This document shows, in pieces, positions 62,531-64,000 of a DNA stretch of 64,000 bases (the first letter of the stretch is position 1; the number at the start of each line of letters is the position of its first letter). The stretch is from Paraburkholderia flava (GTDB lineage Bacteria > Pseudomonadota > Gammaproteobacteria > Burkholderiales > Burkholderiaceae): positions 248,001-312,000 of the forward strand of contig NZ_SMRO01000001.1 in NCBI RefSeq assembly GCF_004359985.1, written 5' to 3'. The position numbers were made by a program, and so were the translations under genes. The notes under the pieces were generated by a model. It made no database searches, was not told the origin of the DNA, and was given only the letters and a program-made list of their open reading frames with translations.

Positions 62531-63607
62531 ATGATCCACCGTCCTTCGTCGCACGACTCCGCCAATCCCGACCGCCTCAAAATGCAGCAGATCGCATCGG
62601 CCGTGCTGTACGGCGTACTGGTCGTGCTCGCGCTGTGGATCGTGCACGACTTCATTCCGGCCGTCGCCTGGGCGTGCGTGATTGCGATCGCGCTGTGGCC
62701 GGCGATGCGCGCGATCGAAGGGCATCGGTGGTTCCAGGGACGCACGACGCTGATCTCGGTGCTGCTGACCGTGGCGGTTGCGCTGCTGGTCGTGCTGCCG
62801 GTCGGTCTTGGCATCGCGCAGGCCGCGGGTGAAGCGCACGACCTGCGCATCTGGCTCCGGACGATCCAGGAAAACGGTATTCCGCTGCCGACCTTCATCG
62901 AGCATCTGCCGTTCGCGTCGCAACAGATCGGCGCGTGGTGGCAGGCCAATCTCGCGCAGCCGCTCAGCGCATCGCCGGCGATGAAGGGATTGCACAGTCA
63001 GGCGGTCGTCACGTTCGGCCGGCACTTCGGCGCGCGCGCGGCGCACGGGCTCGTGCTGTTCGGCTTCATGCTGGTCACGCTGTTCGTGATTTTCCAGGCC
63101 GGGCCGCGGCTGTCGGGTTCGCTGATCAAGGGCGCGCGACGTGCGTTCGGCGCCGACGGCGCACAGTTGATGCAGCGGATGGCCGGCGCGGTACGCGGCA
63201 CTGTGACCGGGCTCGTCGTGGTCGGACTCGGCGAGGGCGCGCTGCTTGGCGTTGCTTACGCAGTCACGGGCGTGCCGCACGCGACCCTGCTCGCGCTTGT
63301 GACCGCAGTCGCCGCGATGCTGCCGTTCTGCGCGCCGATCGTGTTTTGCTGCGCGGCGTTGTGGCTGTTCATGATGCAGGGCGCGGTGGCCGCAGCGATC
63401 GGCGTCGCGGCGTTTGGCTTTGTCGTCGTGTTTGTCGCCGAACATTTCGTGCGGCCCGTGCTGATCGGCAACTCGACGCGCCTGCCGTTCCTGCTCGTGC
63501 TGTTCGGTATTCTCGGTGGCGCGGAGACGTTCGGGCTGCTCGGACTCTTCATCGGGCCCGCGTTGATGACGGTGCTGGTCGTGCTGTGGAACGACTGGGT
63601 GCGTTGA
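62531..63607 (+). CDS. AI-2E (TqsA/PerM) family membrane protein
   Basis: A 358-residue inner-membrane protein of the AI-2E transporter family with about eight helices. Recognisable are the N-terminal helix pair VLYGVLVVLALWIVHDFIPAVAWACVIAIALWPAMRAI, here split as VLYGVLVVLALWIVHDF and AWACVIAIALWPAMR, and the C-terminal GILGGAETFGLLGLFIGPAL that defines the family. Members export quorum signal AI-2 or act as ion antiporters, so transport substrate is open. The start at 62531 (MIHRPSSHDS) is preferred over an upstream ATG at 62438 that adds a basic tail. Confidence 0.88.
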   Translation: MIHRPSSHDSANPDRLKMQQIASAVLYGVLVVLALWIVHDFIPAVAWACVIAIALWPAMRAIEGHRWFQGRTTLISVLLTVAVALLVVLPVGLGIAQAAGEAHDLRIWLRTIQENGIPLPTFIEHLPFASQQIGAWWQANLAQPLSASPAMKGLHSQAVVTFGRHFGARAAHGLVLFGFMLVTLFVIFQAGPRLSGSLIKGARRAFGADGAQLMQRMAGAVRGTVTGLVVVGLGEGALLGVAYAVTGVPHATLLALVTAVAAMLPFCAPIVFCCAALWLFMMQGAVAAAIGVAAFGFVVVFVAEHFVRPVLIGNSTRLPFLLVLFGILGGAETFGLLGLFIGPALMTVLVVLWNDWVR

Positions 63608-63771
63608 TCTGCGTGAGTTCGGTGGCGGCGGAGAGGAAGGCGGGCAGCGAGTTTGTCGGCTTGATTTCGCGGGCGAGGCGCGATCGCCGCGATTCATCGT
63701 GCGTGCCGTTTGCTTTGCGTCGACAGAAACCCGCATGCAAATAAACGCGCCGGCGGCAGACGCCGCAAAAT

Positions 63772-64000
63772 CTACGCAGGCACTCGCAACCGGAACGACA
63801 GCACACGCGACAACGGCTCCGACGCTCGCGCGACCATCAGTAACGCACCGATCGCAACCGCATCCGCGAGCAGGCCGAGCGGGATGTTCAGGTAACCGTC
63901 CGTCGCGGCGTACAGCAGCGAGTCGACGACCAGCGAGATCACCGCACCCGCGACGAAGCACAGCAAGCCCTTGCGCCCGACGAGACCGATCCACGGCAGA
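63772..64000 (-). CDS. C-terminal part of a membrane protein, possibly OpgC/acyltransferase-like
   Basis: The minus-strand frame is open to the right edge and encodes at least 75 residues ending FRLRVPA. It reads LPWIGLVGRKGLLCFVAGAVI, a loop plus helix, then LLYAATDGYLNIPLGLLADA and another helix AVAIGALLMVARASEP. The pattern WIGLVGRKGLLCFVAG resembles the last helices of OpgC or acyltransferase-3 proteins, where a Gly-Arg segment leads into a helix. The start lies outside the window. Family identity is tentative. Confidence 0.5.
   Translation of the reverse strand, partial: LPWIGLVGRKGLLCFVAGAVISLVVDSLLYAATDGYLNIPLGLLADAVAIGALLMVARASEPLSRVLSFRLRVPA

Noticed and set aside
62321..63994. 557-residue minus-strand frame opposite the AI-2E-type gene
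   Set aside because: Arg/His/Asp-rich shadow; membrane protein on the plus strand is clear.

Overview
The window is GC-rich, densely packed DNA typical of a Betaproteobacterium of the Burkholderia/Paraburkholderia/Caballeronia group. Supporting marks are a Burkholderia-type 16-strand porin, a DUF3331 protein (a family I know only from Burkholderiales), a giant trimeric autotransporter with SLST repeats, and a bdhA-patatin pair. I see no rRNA, tRNA, CRISPR array, insertion sequence or prophage.

Layout. 1-1.6 kb: three genes of a haem-peroxidase neighbourhood: a catalase-family peroxidase cut by the window edge, a hexameric tyrosine-coordinated haem protein and a tautomerase. 1.7-8.7 kb: one 2,310-residue trimeric autotransporter adhesin on the minus strand, preceded by an AT-rich upstream block. 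9.2-16.1 kb: an MFS transporter, betA and betB (choline to glycine betaine), the repressor betI with a palindromic operator, and a divergent glutathione-independent formaldehyde dehydrogenase. 16.3-23.5 kb: mntH, a Tat-exported ferritin-like protein, a fasciclin protein, a small secreted protein, a class II ribonucleotide reductase and a HigBA-type toxin-antitoxin pair. 23.5-39.2 kb: glycine betaine catabolism: a GbdR-like regulator, glyA, a membrane-dipeptidase homologue, a DUF5943 protein, dgcA, dgcB, etfA, etfB, gbcA, gbcB, a betaine-type substrate-binding protein and an APC permease. 39.6-45.6 kb: a secreted S10 carboxypeptidase with an EF-hand partner, then purU, a patatin, 3-hydroxybutyrate dehydrogenase and acetoacetate decarboxylase. 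45.6-48.0 kb: a long AT-rich intergenic region and an unrecognised secreted protein. 48.1-53.3 kb: choline-sulfate genes (LysR regulator, betC, choX) and a porin. 53.4-59.1 kb: carnitine catabolism (cdhR, divergent caiX-cdhC-cdhA-cdhB and an esterase). 59.1-64 kb: a region with a perfect 22-bp inverted repeat, a Sel1 lipoprotein, a CsgG/HfaB-like lipoprotein, a DUF3331 protein, an AI-2E-type membrane protein and the end of another membrane protein.

How it works together. Most of 9-59 kb forms one quaternary-amine catabolic region. Choline-O-sulfate is hydrolysed by BetC; choline is oxidised by BetA and BetB to glycine betaine; carnitine reaches glycine betaine through CdhA, CdhC and CdhB; GbcAB removes the first methyl group and DgcAB the second, with electrons probably leaving through the EtfAB pair; GlyA turns glycine plus a one-carbon unit into serine; FdhA and PurU deal with formaldehyde and formyl-tetrahydrofolate. 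Three periplasmic binding proteins are present but no ABC permease or ATPase, and no sarcosine oxidase is present, so these steps must be encoded elsewhere or done differently. The functional assignments rest on recognising protein families and on matching gene order to the known Pseudomonas betaine and carnitine clusters; no database search was run.
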